Source: Thunnus maccoyii
Lineage: Eukaryota; Chordata; Actinopteri; Scombriformes; Scombridae
Direction: 5' to 3'
Assembly (NCBI RefSeq): GCF_910596095.1
Contig: NC_056535.1
Coordinates: 25,064,505-25,128,504, forward strand
Length of the DNA stretch: 64,000 bases
Shown: piece by piece, positions 1-11,405 of the stretch
Layout: each line of letters begins with the position of its first letter
How positions within the stretch are numbered: the first letter of the stretch is position 1
The notes under the pieces: model-generated
What the model was told of the DNA's origin: nothing
The model's database searches: none
The model's input: only the letters and a program-made list of their open reading frames with translations
Made by a program: the position numbers and the translations under genes

Positions 1-95
1 CTGTTTCTACAGGCTCAGTTTCTCACAGATCATGACAAGTCCTCTCCTACAGTACACAACGCTGCTATGAGAGGAGGAATAACAGGCGGACTCAC

Positions 96-1689
96 CGTTT
101 TCACAGCTGTGATGAAGTTCATGGCTTCCTCATTGACTTTTTCTTGCAGCAGACCAAATCTCTTGTCATAGAGGACGAGGCAAATGGCTGAATGAGAAAA
201 ACAGAGCAAAAAATGAGATTCAGAGCCTCAGCTGAATGTACATACAGTTTCAGTAAGATTTTCATTACAAAACATCACAAATCATCTACCCCCCCCCCCC
301 CCCCCCCCCCCCTCCCCCCCCCCTCCCATATATATAAATAACATTACATAGGTTTAAAAACATTTAAAACATCCAATTGCTTTGTACAGATCAAATACTG
401 AACAGTAGAGCTGAAACAGTTAATCAATAAATAGATTAGTAGAAAATGTTTTGGCAACTATCTTGATAATGTGATAAACTGCCAAACATTCACTTGTTCC
501 AGCTTCTCAATCGTGAGATTTTTTAAAGACATTTTTTAGATCAAAACGATTAATCAAGAAAATAATTAGCAGCTGAACTGATATTAAAAGAATAATCGTT
601 AGTTGCAGACTCAATGAATAATAAAATAGCTGAACTTACTCTCAAACGACCATTTATTCAGTTCGAAGTACAAGTCTTCAATCCTCCCACTGGCGTTTAT
701 TTTTCCAATTCTGCTAACGAAGTCCAGCAACACCTGTTTGTTTCAACAGAAACAGTCAGTCATCAATCACCGATAGCCGAAATCTTTATGAACACAATCT
801 CATATTATCTTATGTTTCAGATCCTTACCTCGTTTATTTTGCCATCCAGCTTCACCACTTCTGTGGGCTTCATGAGTTTGTGCTGAAACGCGCTCCTCAC
901 TCTCTGCCAGTCTTTCCCCTCCCTGAAAACCGAGAGTTTCAACTCAGTGCGCTTTTCTACAAAACATTTAAGATCTGCTTGCACTTCAAGCTACCTCCTG
1001 ACGAGTTATAGTCATATTCTTTGAATAAAAAGCACTCGAAACCCTACTTACAGGATGAGGAGTCCGTACGCCTCGTCTCTGAGGTCTCTGTATGCTTTCC
1101 AGGGTTTGATCTCAAGCCTCTGAGGGTAACTTCCCTCCTTCCTATAGAGCGCCTCCAGCAAGCAAGGTGCGCCAATGTGCACCGACTCAAAAGAGCCCAG
1201 CTTCATCCGGAAAATCTTGCCAAATTTTTTGTGATAATCAACCTAAATCAGAATAAAAAATAGTCATGAATCACTCAGAGAAATATATCTTACATTAAAA
1301 TATAATCGACAGCGTTTTTTCATTCTTTTAAAGTATTTTTTTTTGTTGTAGCAACGCCTGAAAAAACAGGCTGTAATCTCCCAGAGGAAAAAAAAAGACA
1401 ACTAGAGAACAAGTTTTTACTCTACCAGGGCCTCGTGTTGTCTTGTCAGACCTCCTTTCCGGAGGAGCTGGACCAGACTGCCGACCAGGGGCCAGTTGGT
1501 GGGTCCCGGGATCGCGTCCAGGCTGTGCGCTCTGGAGGCAGCGTGAGGGCACCGCGCAGCCTCCACAGCATCCTTCTCCTCCAAGACGCACACTGAGGAT
1601 GTTGGTTTGAAGTGCTGCAGCCCCACAGACTTCTTTTTCAGCAACTCAACAATTTGAGGAACTTTTTGGATCTGCGCCCTCATCCTCAA
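96..1689 (-). CDS. cyp24a1: 25-hydroxyvitamin D 24-hydroxylase, mitochondrial (CYP24A1), coding exons 1-5, partial
   Basis: CYP24A1 is an inner-mitochondrial-membrane P450 that inactivates 25(OH)D3 and 1,25(OH)2D3 by side-chain 24-hydroxylation, using adrenodoxin as electron donor. Minus-strand exons with consensus splice sites and matching phases are 1426-1689 (exon 1, ATG at 1689), 1052-1242, 829-922, 640-733 and 96-187. They sum to 735 nt, 245 residues, about half of the family's roughly 510. Exon 1 gives a basic, Lys/Arg-rich presequence, then the P450 hinge [14 protein letters not shown] and [11 protein letters not shown]. Later blocks are [47 protein letters not shown] and [16 protein letters not shown], all in CYP24A1 order. 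The haem-binding end lies beyond the left edge. A second ATG two codons downstream (1683) could also start translation. Introns carry a poly-C tract and a MITE-like repeat. No frameshift is seen. Family identity is near certain. Confidence 0.95.
289..326. repeat. Poly-C tract in cyp24a1 intron 4
   Basis: About 38 bases of cytosine with only two T interruptions lie between exons 5 and 4. On the cyp24a1 sense strand this reads as poly-G. The length is probably polymorphic or unreliable in assembly. Confidence 0.9.
413..608. mobile_element. Short hAT-like MITE remnant (GCTGAAAC...TAATC family)
   Basis: In cyp24a1 intron 4, the left end reads GCTGAAACAGTTAATCAATA and the right end holds AATCGTTAGTTGCAG, an imperfect inverted pair rich in GATTAATC motifs. 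The same family appears at 20815-21060 (resumed at 22352-22400) and 45124-45390. No coding capacity. The hAT assignment rests on resemblance to common teleost MITEs. Confidence 0.6.
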
Positions 1690-1805
1690 ATTTGTAGATT
1701 TGTAAGGAGAAAAAAATAAAGCGGAGTAATCTAATGTTTAACAGAAGCTCTTCTTTATTATCTAGGGGGTTTCTCGTTTCTTGGAAGTGTCACACCTTGC
1801 TGCAA

Positions 1806-1813
1806 TATATATA
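1806..1813 (-). promoter_or_regulatory. TATA box of cyp24a1
   Basis: TATATATA lies on the gene strand 117-124 bases upstream of the ATG at 1689. It would place the transcription start near 1775-1780 and give a 5' UTR of about 90 nt. A CCAAT/ATTGG motif lies a little further upstream (about 1846-1853). The TATA position is seen; the start site is inferred. Confidence 0.6.
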
Positions 1814-2015
1814 CCCTGAGAGTGTTTATTCCTGCCGTGCATTGAACCAATCAGGGATCGGTGCAGCATGGTGTGGCCGTCGAGCCCACCATTCATTTAT
1901 GGATCCACGTTGAGAGGATCGTATGACCCCAGATAGACCGAGGAAGTGCCCTTGCCCCCCTACCCCCACCCAACACCCCCCCTCGCTTTATAAATAAACA
2001 CACAGGCCACAGTGG

Positions 2016-2030
2016 AGGTGACGCGGTTCG
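2016..2030 (+). promoter_or_regulatory. Candidate vitamin D response element (DR3) in the cyp24a1 promoter
   Basis: AGGTGA-cgc-GGTTCG on the plus strand (antisense to cyp24a1) is a direct repeat of nuclear-receptor half sites with 3-bp spacing, the VDR/RXR binding arrangement. It lies about 235-255 bp upstream of the inferred start. Mammalian CYP24A1 promoters carry DR3 elements built from the same half-site types (AGGTGA, GGTTCA) within about 300 bp of the start, which supports the call. A GAGGAAGTG Ets-type site sits at 1940-1948, and mammalian CYP24A1 also pairs an Ets site with a VDRE. Function is inferred. Confidence 0.6.
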
Positions 2031-2135
2031 CTTGAACCGTGTTTCAGAGCGACCCGCGACCGGAAGAAGCGAAACTTTGGCAAAGCAAATAGGCTACTAC
2101 TGCCACACTTCTGCACCGTGGGCAAATATTTGACA

Positions 2136-2138
<3 letters not shown>

Positions 2139-2208
<70 letters not shown>
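2139..2208. repeat. (TG)n microsatellite, about 35 units
   Basis: An uninterrupted TG dinucleotide array of about 70 bp lies upstream of the cyp24a1 promoter. Open reading frames through it encode only Cys-Val or His-Thr runs and are not genes. Confidence 0.97.
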
Positions 2209-2210
<2 letters not shown>

Positions 2211-3132
2211 TTGTTTGTGTTTTGGAGTGTGTGTTCTTTGTGGAGGGGTGAAGGGGGGTAACTGGGCATTTTCAGTAAGTTCTCATCACATGTGCTTATT
2301 TAATAATGGCACATCCAACGCTCATAAAAACCTCTAGAATTACATCAAAGGTTAGTTTGAGTTTTGCAGGATGCCTCAGTCTTGCAGAAATTTTTAATAT
2401 TCCTCTCAAACATGTTAATAAAAACACCTGTCACTCAGTTTATAGGCTTCCAGATCATTCTGTGTGGCCAAATTTTGATTTTCTAAACTGTTACAGCTTT
2501 CACAAGAATGAAAAAGTTCATAACAAGCGCATGAAACACTGGAAAAACAAGGAGTAAAATATTTTGATGACTAATTTCACCATAAGCTGTAAAATCCAAC
2601 ATCTGATTTGATTTAGCTAGATAAGTTGATGGGTTTACCACCTCTTGCATATTTCTTTCCCTGCTCTCATTTACACAGACACACACACACATACAAACAC
2701 ACATACTCGTTACACACACACACACACACAACGCCCTCTCAAAGCTGGCATGACTTGAATAACATGTGCAGGGGCCCCGTGTTGTTACCCTGTAAAAGCG
2801 CTCATTCACAGACTCTCAGGTGGCATCAGAGCAACCTTGAACCCCGATTCATGTTTGCTGCATATTGGGGAACGAGTGAGTCTCCCCAGGTGTAAAACAC
2901 ACACACACACGCACATGAATCACTCCCCCCCCCCCCCCCCCCCAAAAAAAAGAAAGAAAGGAGGAAAGAAAAAACACACCACCCACGCACCCACAAACGA
3001 ACTCAGTGTTCTCTGTTTCTCTGTGTTTCTGTCTCAGTTGCACACTGTTGTACATTCAGAACATGCTGGTTGATATATTATCATTATTATTATTATTATT
3101 ATCCACAGTGGGTTCAGTTTCACATTTATCAT
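2209..3132. other. Intergenic, simple-sequence rich
   Basis: No gene recognised. The stretch holds imperfect (CA)n arrays at about 2675-2730 and 2897-2911, a 19-bp poly-C run at about 2925-2943 followed by a purine tract, and a (TTA)n array at about 3082-3102. Confidence 0.7.
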
Positions 3133-3500
3133 TAAAGAAATTGTTCAACATTTGGGGAAATATACTTCTTGACACATTGAGAGACCACTCTTGTATCTGT
3201 CTGTCAAATACGAAGCTACAGCAAGAAGACAATTAGCTTAGCTTAGCATAAAGACTGAGAACAGGGGGAAACAGCTAGCCTGGCTCCGTCCACAAAGTAA
3301 AGTTCATTAATTAACATGTTACGGTCTATCTTTGTTAAATCTGTACAAAAGCTGGATTGTTAAGAGGAAAAGTTACGGTTTTACAGGGGGTTTGTTAACC
3401 GGGTGCAGTGACTCCCTTTGGCTTTTGTTTTGGATCAAACAGACGAGGTATAACGTGTTAATTAGTGAGCTCTCGAAGAAGACTGGTTGGGCCAATTTCA
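3133..3500 (+). mobile_element. Interspersed repeat, TTAGCTTAGCTTAGCATAAA family, copy 1
   Basis: Begins with TTGTTCAACATTTGGGGAAA and carries the core TTAGCTTAGCTTAGC and AACAGCTAGCCTGGCTC. It shares this order with copies at 7692-8122 and 26365-26780. In the 7692 copy the far end is the inverse complement of the start, so the family looks like a non-autonomous DNA transposon. No protein is encoded. Confidence 0.65.
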
Positions 3501-3919
3501 CGCACTCAGACTTCAAAGAGAAGCAGAACACTGTGAATGGTAAGTAATTAACTTAAGGCCATACAGTCATTTCTCCTGTAAATAAAATAAGATGATTGTC
3601 TGTGTAGTGATGTCAAAATTAATTGGAAACTTTACAAATATTCATATTCTGCCCTCCATAAAAAGACAAGTTCCTCGTGGTCAGCCATGTTGATTGTTTT
3701 CATTTGATGTCGTGAATTGTGGAACGTTACAAGCTAAGAAATTTCAACTTGGAAATTTCCAACCTACGACTTGAATTGAGGGCGCCGTTAATTCGTAGTT
3801 TGGTTCAAACTACAAAATCACTGCATCCTACACTTCCCATAATGCAGTTCAATATCATCTCTTGTTAAACCCTCCCTGTCTGATTAACGCCCATATCTTT
3901 AAAACTCCACATCGTCGAG

Positions 3920-3995
3920 TCAAGTCAGTTTTCATTTATATAGCCCAATATCACAAATCACAAATCTGCCTGAAGGGGCTTTACAATCTGTTCAA
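3920..3995. repeat. Short teleost retroposon fragment
   Basis: TTTATATAGCCCAATATCAC followed by TGCCTGAAGGGGCTTTACAA resembles a 3'-end module seen throughout teleost genomes as SINE or LINE debris. Only this module is present. Confidence 0.45.
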
Positions 3996-3999
3996 CATA

Positions 4000-6210
4000 T
4001 AATACGCTCTATTCTTGGACCCTCAATTTGTATGGGATTAAATTTGTGTCATAATAATTGAACAAAATCTCCCAAGAATCAAACAAAAAAAAATTGAAAG
4101 TGAATAAAAATAAAGTGAAAGCAGAACTCACAATTAAACTATACAAGAGTGCTACATTTGATTACAATATTCTCTCTTTTCTTTCACTGATTGGGGTTTC
4201 TCTTTTGCAGTCACTTTGTTTCAGTTTTGTTGCTTAATTATAAAATAACCATATAGATACACTGGCTGCTGAATATACATGAATTTAAATTATGTGACGC
4301 AATAACGTTACGTTTGTTTTGGCCTTAATCGGCTGAAAGCTAAAGCTAACGCACTATTTAGCGAGGTACTGTGAGACCATCCTGTGTCCGGCCCCGTGTC
4401 GTCATGTTGTCCTGAGACTACCTGGCCCTCAACAAGTAATTGGCCAACGCGGTGACGTTACACCCACTGATGTGAGAGCGTCGTGTCAGAACTGAAACTG
4501 AAAAATTAAGCAGCAAAACTGAAAAAAGTGACCATAAAAGAGAAATCCAATCGGTTAAAAGAAAAGTGGAGAATATTGTAATCAAATGTAGCTCTCTGTC
4601 TACGAGGTTTATTTTTATTCATTTTCATCAAATTGCCACTATTTTAAAGTATTTATTAATTCAGATAATAACATTTTTAATGTGCATTATCATCAGGTAT
4701 GTGCATAATGTGAAGAGTAAACTCTCTCTGTGTTATTCCAGCTATTACTTAAGCAGCCACAGTGAGAGTAGCAGTCTGTTGAGCAAGGCTTTTACCCCAG
4801 AACGTCAACCCCTCGGTGTCCTGGTCTGTACTGGCATATTGAACACGAGGTAACAGTGTCACTGACAGCTGGCACTGCGCAGGGTGCAAGTCATAGAGAA
4901 AACATGTTTTCTCGTGATGTTCTCTGGAGGCAAACAGAGCTACGCAATACCTTCCTCTTTGACCTTGTGTAGAATTTGTGATGGGCAGAGGTTTTATCGC
5001 AATAAATGTGTTGCGGAGGGTGTGTACTCATGCTGTTTGTTCATCAAAGGTACTGTTAGTGCAGATCAACCATTATCTGTGTGTTGTTGTAGTTTCATAC
5101 CCAATATCAACTGAAATAAAAGCACAAGCTCTCCGTGTGCGAACAAAGACCATATGAGCTTTAAGGTTTCATTACAGACAGAATATTGGATTTTCAGGTA
5201 TTTTTAAAGACATTTTGTTGATTTCATAAATGTATTGCACAGGTAAACACAAATAAGTAACCTTGAATATTTCCTTTTTTTCATATTCACATCTGTGTTG
5301 TGTGTTATATACAACATAAAACATTTATATTCTTACTGTCTACAACATCAAGGCAGATTTGTTGGCAATAAACTTGTTTCTGATTCTGAAACCAAACATA
5401 TTGTTTTCTACAGTGCAGATCAGATGATTTGAAACCAAAGCTTCATGAATTGACTAAATGCCCCTTATTGAAATCCTGATTCTTGACCCTTCTGAACACT
5501 AAGACTTTGTCTCATTATCTCATCTTTTAGATATCATTTTGATTACAGTGTGACTTAATTTTCTCTGTTTCTTATAGAGGGACAATCAGTGAGAGCTTTG
5601 TAGTCGGGCCATCTGCAGGCAGAAAGATAAGTGATGAACCGAGATAGGCAGTGGTGGAGTCATCAGCACACAGGGCAGGCAAACCTGATGACTCAAACTC
5701 GCTGATGTCCAAATTGACTGACAGGTCAGTGAGTTCGGTGATTGGGTTTGAAGCGGAGGCTACTCCGTACGCGAGGTGCAGGCACATGCGAGAACACAGT
5801 CATGTACGTGCACAAAGATGCACATTCATATATGAAAAGCACAAAAACACATTCATGTGAGCAGCGAGAGACCACCATGTTCCTGGAAAATAATGCGGAG
5901 GCCACAGAGGAGGAGATTAGGTAGCTTCATAGTAGAGATGTAAAAGCTTCATACAGTCACATAAGTAGTCACATAACAGTACTGACCTAGAATGTGGGGT
6001 GCCCCCTTCTTCAAAGCCTACCCTTACACTAAGAATGAAAATATTTACAACAGAGCACGAGTGAAGTAATGCAAGGAGCCCCCCACCACTGCCCTCCACC
6101 CTCTGGCAGCATGTTTTGCCCTACATCACACCAGCTCACAGTGCAGCAGTGAGGTTCTCACAGAGTCAACTGAGATGCTCCTTAATAGTATCAACTGTGC
6201 CGGTGTTACA
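4000..6210. other. Intergenic, no gene recognised
   Basis: The sequence is AT-rich with short spurious frames. A LINE-like tail (TTGGCAATAAACTTGTTTCT) lies at about 5362-5381. I see no splice-flanked exon, RNA gene or promoter. Confidence 0.5.
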
Positions 6211-6600
6211 CTGTATTTGGTAACCCATCAGATTCTGTGACCTGCAGTGTTAGAAGAAGTACTCAGAGCCTTTACTTAAGTAAAAGTATCAATACTACAA
6301 TATAAAAATACTCAATTACATGTAAAAATCCTGCATACTCAAGTAAACGTAGTGAAGTATTATCAGTTAAATTTACTAAAAGTACTAAAGTAAAAAGTAC
6401 TCATTTTGCAGAAAATTGGGCACATTTCCTGCAAAATTAGTACTTTTACTTTAGTACTTTAAGTAGGATTTTGAATGCAGGATTTTTTACTTGCAATGAC
6501 GTATTTTTACATTGTGGTTTTGATACTTTTACTTAAATAAAGGAGCTGAGCACTTCTCCCAACACTGCAGGTCACAGAATCTGATGGGTCACCAAATATG
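6211..6600. mobile_element. Foldback hAT-type MITE with long inverted arms
   Basis: The left arm (from TATTTGGTAACCCATCAG at about 6213) is matched in inverse complement by the right arm (ending near 6598), each roughly 190 bp, meeting near 6405. Inside are the teleost hAT signatures CAGTGTT near 6247, TTTACTTAAGTAAAAGTA and CAACACTG at about 6560. A relative is at 26942-27477. No coding capacity. Confidence 0.75.
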
Positions 6601-7691
6601 ACATATGACCGGCAAAAGATTTCCACTCTCACCGCTTAATAACTTCATCTGTCTTTCAGCCTTTCACTTCACAGCTTTTCAACATGTGTGGATTTGTTGC
6701 ACATTCTGTTTGGTCTTCATTGAGCATTCAAATTCTTGACATCAGTATCATGAAACATAAAGATTTGTGATGCTGACAAACAATAGCCTATTGATTATTG
6801 ACTCTGGCCAGAAAGTAGGTCATTCCTATTGATAGACATGATGGGGAAAGGCTGGAGCTGGAGCTGGTAAGGAAGGAGATCTCCGTGAACTTGCTGACCC
6901 CCCTCCTACACACTGAGGCTGCTGTTGCCTCCTGGCTGCTTTCAGCCCTGAGGAGGGGAAGGCCAACTCAGAATCTGGGTCAGGATTCCCTGGATAGAGG
7001 AGGACCCACCTCCCTCCTCTCTGACAGCAACAAGCTTAAGGAATGGAAAGCATTGGGTTAGAAGTGAGGCAATTGTATGTATTGTCAATAGGCAGCATGT
7101 CAGATATAGGGTCAAAAATCTGCTGGAATTAAAAGTTTACTTCCCAAAAGCTGAGGAAAAAGCACACTAACTTACCACTGTTGTTCACAGATTTGCCCAG
7201 AAAGCTGTGATTTTAATACTGTTTCATTCATTTTGAAAAGATTAGTTAGCTGAGGCATGGGTGACTGGGGTGAACTGCTGTTAGTGAGTACAAATTCAGA
7301 GATGCAGAGGTCACTGAGGGAGTACAGTTAACAGAGGTCTGTGAACTAAGTGAACTAATGTCCTGGAAAACCCATGGTAGCCCATAGTTCATAGTAAATT
7401 GGGACAGAATCTCCAACTCAAAATATTACAGAAATGAATAAATAGATATTGTTATATCTTGTTACTGGCCGTAAATAATAATTTATTGGTATTTCTATGA
7501 CATGAAATATAAAATCCTGCCATGTGTCTTCCTCTGAGGTTTGAAAAATGATTATATAAAAGTCTTATATAAGTAATGATGCTCGTCTGGGGTTGTTTTT
7601 CAAAAGACGTTAAAAACTCCTTTATACATACTGTTGCATTGACTTATATAACACAGTATGTTGAAAACAGGAGAGAAGACATTGTTCTTCA
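6601..7691. other. Intergenic, no gene recognised
   Basis: Moderately AT-rich unique-looking sequence. No exon, repeat array or RNA gene could be supported. Confidence 0.45.
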
Positions 7692-8122
7692 AAAGAACAG
7701 TAAGATATTTTGGAAAATGTGCTTATTAACATTCTTCTAAAGAGTTAGATGAACATGTCTGTGCATAAATCTACAGCCACGAGACGGTTAGCTTAGCAAG
7801 GGGGAACAGCTAGCTTAGCTCTGTCCAAAAGGTAAAAAAATATCCACCTACCAACTACTACTAAAGCTCACTAACATGTTGTAGCTTGTTTGTTTAATCA
7901 ACCGATAAAAAAAACAAAGTGTAAAAACATCAAGTTTCTATTCCCAGGAGTCTTGTCAGCACTGTGAGGTTGCCAAGCAACCAGTGGTAATGCTAAGCTA
8001 ACCATCTCCTAACTCCAGCTTAATATTTAGTGTACAAATATGAAAGCGGTATCAATCTTTTCATGTAACTCTTGCAAAGGAAGCAAATAAATGCAATTAC
8101 CAAAATGTTGAACTATTCCTTT
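7692..8122 (+). mobile_element. Interspersed repeat, TTAGCTTAGC family, copy 2
   Basis: Shares the GGTTAGCTTAGC, GGGGAACAGCTAGC and CTGTCCAAA blocks with the copies at 3133 and 26365. The right end, CAAAATGTTGAACTATTCCT, is the inverse complement of the family start and shows the terminal inverted repeat. Confidence 0.7.
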
Positions 8123-10590
8123 AACTTTGATACAGAAGGACCAGCTCATAGGCCAGTGTTTACTATGGATTTAAAACAATCCCCCCACACACTTTTTTTT
8201 TTTTCATGTCTCATGACAAATTTTATAAGATTTCAATGTTTGCAGTTCATTGGGCTTAGCATTGTCGTCAACGCCATAGAGGACACTGAGGTCATGACTT
8301 CTGCTTTTTCAACTTGGAGTGAATTTAAATTCTACAATTAAAAACTTGCACATCTTGGGAGTTTTATAAGCGGATGCCAACATTTTTAGACTAAAGTATG
8401 TTTAAATTGGAGTACTTTCAAAGCAAAAAAATCATAAATAAATCCAGGCTTCAGCATTTCTACTCCAGAATTTATTCCTGGCAGTATGAAAAGGCTTTGA
8501 AACAGCATACAACCATCATATTTTATGCATTTTTATGTATATATATATCTCAGTATGTCTAAGATCCTTTATGCTCAGGAAGAAAATGGGTCACACTGCG
8601 AGGAACTGGGACGCTTAACAGAAATGTTGTGCTGGTTAAAGACCAGAAACACCTTGAGAGAACAAAGAATATCCGGCCAAAGGTAGCAGGTAGTGTGATC
8701 TGATATGCAGCTGAAGACTCTGCTGATTCTACAAGACACTGACTTACTGTATGTGCTGCCCTACTTTTCTACATACCTTGTTAAATGGAGCCAATAGGTT
8801 AACAGGTATAGAATTTAAAGGCCAGTTAGTAAATGAGTGCAACAAGTGCAGTAGTATTTGACAAGGTAAATGTTTACTATGACGTACTTTGTGTGACGTT
8901 GATTACTGGCCATGTTTTCTGTTGGTATTGTCAACAATATCATCTTAATCTCTGTTCATTTAAAGAAAAACTAATCACTCTATTAAATACGATGTGTTAA
9001 AATTTTTGTTTTTTAAATTGTCTTCATAATAAGGGATAAAATAAGGGATTAAAATAAATGTAATACTAAAATATACTCTGAAGATCTGCAGCAGTTACAT
9101 CACATTCATTGCCAAAGCCACAATCAACTTGTTGGTTACATTGTCGGCACACTCCGGTACACTTTGACCTCTCCACCGACCTGAGCCTCAGAGGTAAATT
9201 TGTCAAAGTTTTGACCCCCAGATACAGTGTACCCCCATGGCCCCATCAACTCATCGCCCTGCCGCTGTTATCTTATCATTATAAACAGAAGCTCTGGGTG
9301 GATGTCATCATGCACCAATGTCCTGTCAGCCTGCCTGCTGGTGGGCATTCAAAGGAGGCCGTGCATGGCAGAACACAGATAGCTTTGCGCAACAAAATTC
9401 ACATCAAGTTTGGCGTCGGCCTTATAGAGCCCAGTGGACAAACACGCCTCAAATTGCCTCATTTGAGCTTCATGGTGGTTAGAGACTAAAACAAACATCC
9501 TTCTGCTGGCTCTTATAGCTGCTGAGCAAAACAATGAACATACTGTATAAGAGCTATAAGAGCTATTTGTTCTGTAACTGACTCTGAATCTGAACCTACT
9601 AGACGGCAACAGAAAGAGGATTTCACTGTAAATTCACCGATTTTATTACTATTAAAATGAGTCAAAATTAATTTTTATGTTTAATAAATTCATTCCATAG
9701 ACCCTTGTTTTTCTGGAGTAATTTTGTCACAACTCACCATTAGTTTGGCATTTCTTGATTTAATAATTTAATAATGGCATTTCCGATAATTCGACGACTT
9801 AAATCACATAGGTGCCATTTCCATCCTAATTAGGTGCCATTATTAGAGATGCAAAGTCTAAATGTGAAAATACCAGAATGTGAAGGGTGAAATGGATGAA
9901 ACAGAAAGACGCGTTTGCAGATGCAAGGTGGGAAGGGAACTGATGAGTTAGTTTGAGATCCACAACGTGCCTGTAGAGCGAGCTTTGTTGAAGCCAGATC
10001 TCATGAAATGTTTTCATTTTTATTTTCTCCAAATAGTTCATATTCAGCTAAGGAGTGAAAAAACATTTTCTATATTATAGATCCATTCAATTGCTTTGAT
10101 TGTGGTCATGTGCTGCTTATCATGTCTGTTCCAACATCCAATGACCTTTTAATCATCCTTTGCTGCACAGCTGATGCATTTCAGGTGGGTTGTTGGGTTT
10201 ATATTAATCTGCACTTTATTAGATATATTTCCTGCAATGGTTGGATGTATTTTATTGGGGTATGGCCACATGCTGGCTGGTGCCTGACCCACACATACAG
10301 TAGCACATCATATCTGATGCTAGGTTGAGGTGACGTTTGCAAAGTCTAATACAATAAAAATATGATACATTTTTCAAAACTTTGGTTTGACAACAAATAA
10401 AGACCACTTTTTTTCATGAAGCAAAATATACCAAACTTTTCACTGCATCATACAAACTTTGCCTAAATTGGAAGATGAATAAATAAATAATGTTATGGTT
10501 TAGACATAAACCACGGAAATATCTGACCAAAGAATAAGTAATGAATCAGAGTAGTAGTCAGTAGGTGCTGAAAAAGCAGCTGGTTCCGGG
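8123..10590. other. Intergenic, no gene recognised
   Basis: A 126-codon open frame at 9109-9489 has no recognisable domain, neighbouring splice sites or promoter and is treated as chance. The remainder is AT-rich. Confidence 0.45.
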
Positions 10591-10599
10591 TCTGAAAAG

Positions 10600-11405
10600 T
10601 AAAGCCAATGCAGAAGTGACTTAAACCTGCATTCTCTCTAATGGCCATCGGGGGGCGACTCCACTGGCTCCAAAAAGAAGTCAGTTTGTATAGAAGTCTA
10701 TGAGAAAATGACCCTACTTCTCACTAGATTTATTATCTCAGTAAACAGTTTCTTGATAAGTTTATGGTTTCATTCTCTAGTTTCAAGTCTTCTTCAATAC
10801 AGCATGATGTTCATTTTGGAAATTATAGTCCCATTTAAATTAAATTTGACGATAAAGCAGGGTATGCTTTAGAGCTCGGCTATGTTGTGATTGACAAGTT
10901 GTTACTATAGCAACACTGTTGGTTAGGTAACATGAATATTGCCTGACACCAGATTCACAGGGTATAGGCGTAGCTGTCGATATTTCACAGTGTGTTGTCA
11001 GTCAATGAAAGTTAATTGTAACATTTTGGTCGCCTAAAAAAGTCTTGTTCAGTGTTTGTTTGTACTAAAAGACCCTCTAAGGAGTTGGCTGTTCAGTTTT
11101 TCTGGTAGGTACATTTTGTTTTAATGGTTTTAAGCCGGTTTTTCGCTAGTGAGTATAAGCATTAGCAATAGCATTAGCATTATCACAGTTAAGCTAGACT
11201 GTAAATGCACCATGCTAAGCTAGCAGGTAACGTTATGGTCAGCTACACCCTCTAATCCAAATATGGTCACTTCTCATCACTTCTGGCTCCAAAAATCAAA
11301 GATGGTGACAGTCTAAATACCAAACTCGAGACTTCAAAATGCGAGTCCACAAACCAATGGGTGACATCACAGTGGCTACATCCATTGTTTTTATACAGTC
11401 TGTGG
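10600..11405. mobile_element. Long interspersed repeat (TGGCTCCAAAA family), unclassified
   Basis: Runs from GGCGACTCCACTGGCTCCAA to GTTTTTATACAGTCTGTGG. The 3' segment (CCACAAACCAATGGGTGACA and flanks) recurs at 38218-38300, showing it is dispersed. No open frame. Probably a non-autonomous DNA element; the class is uncertain. Confidence 0.5.

Noticed and set aside
2140..2337. Open frame of Cys-Val repeats across the (TG)n array
   Set aside because: A microsatellite artefact, as are the Thr-His, Gly and Pro frames at 15118-15717 and 20176-20474.
9109..9489. 126-codon open frame on the plus strand
   Set aside because: No recognisable domain, no splice or promoter context, and of a length expected by chance in a window this size.
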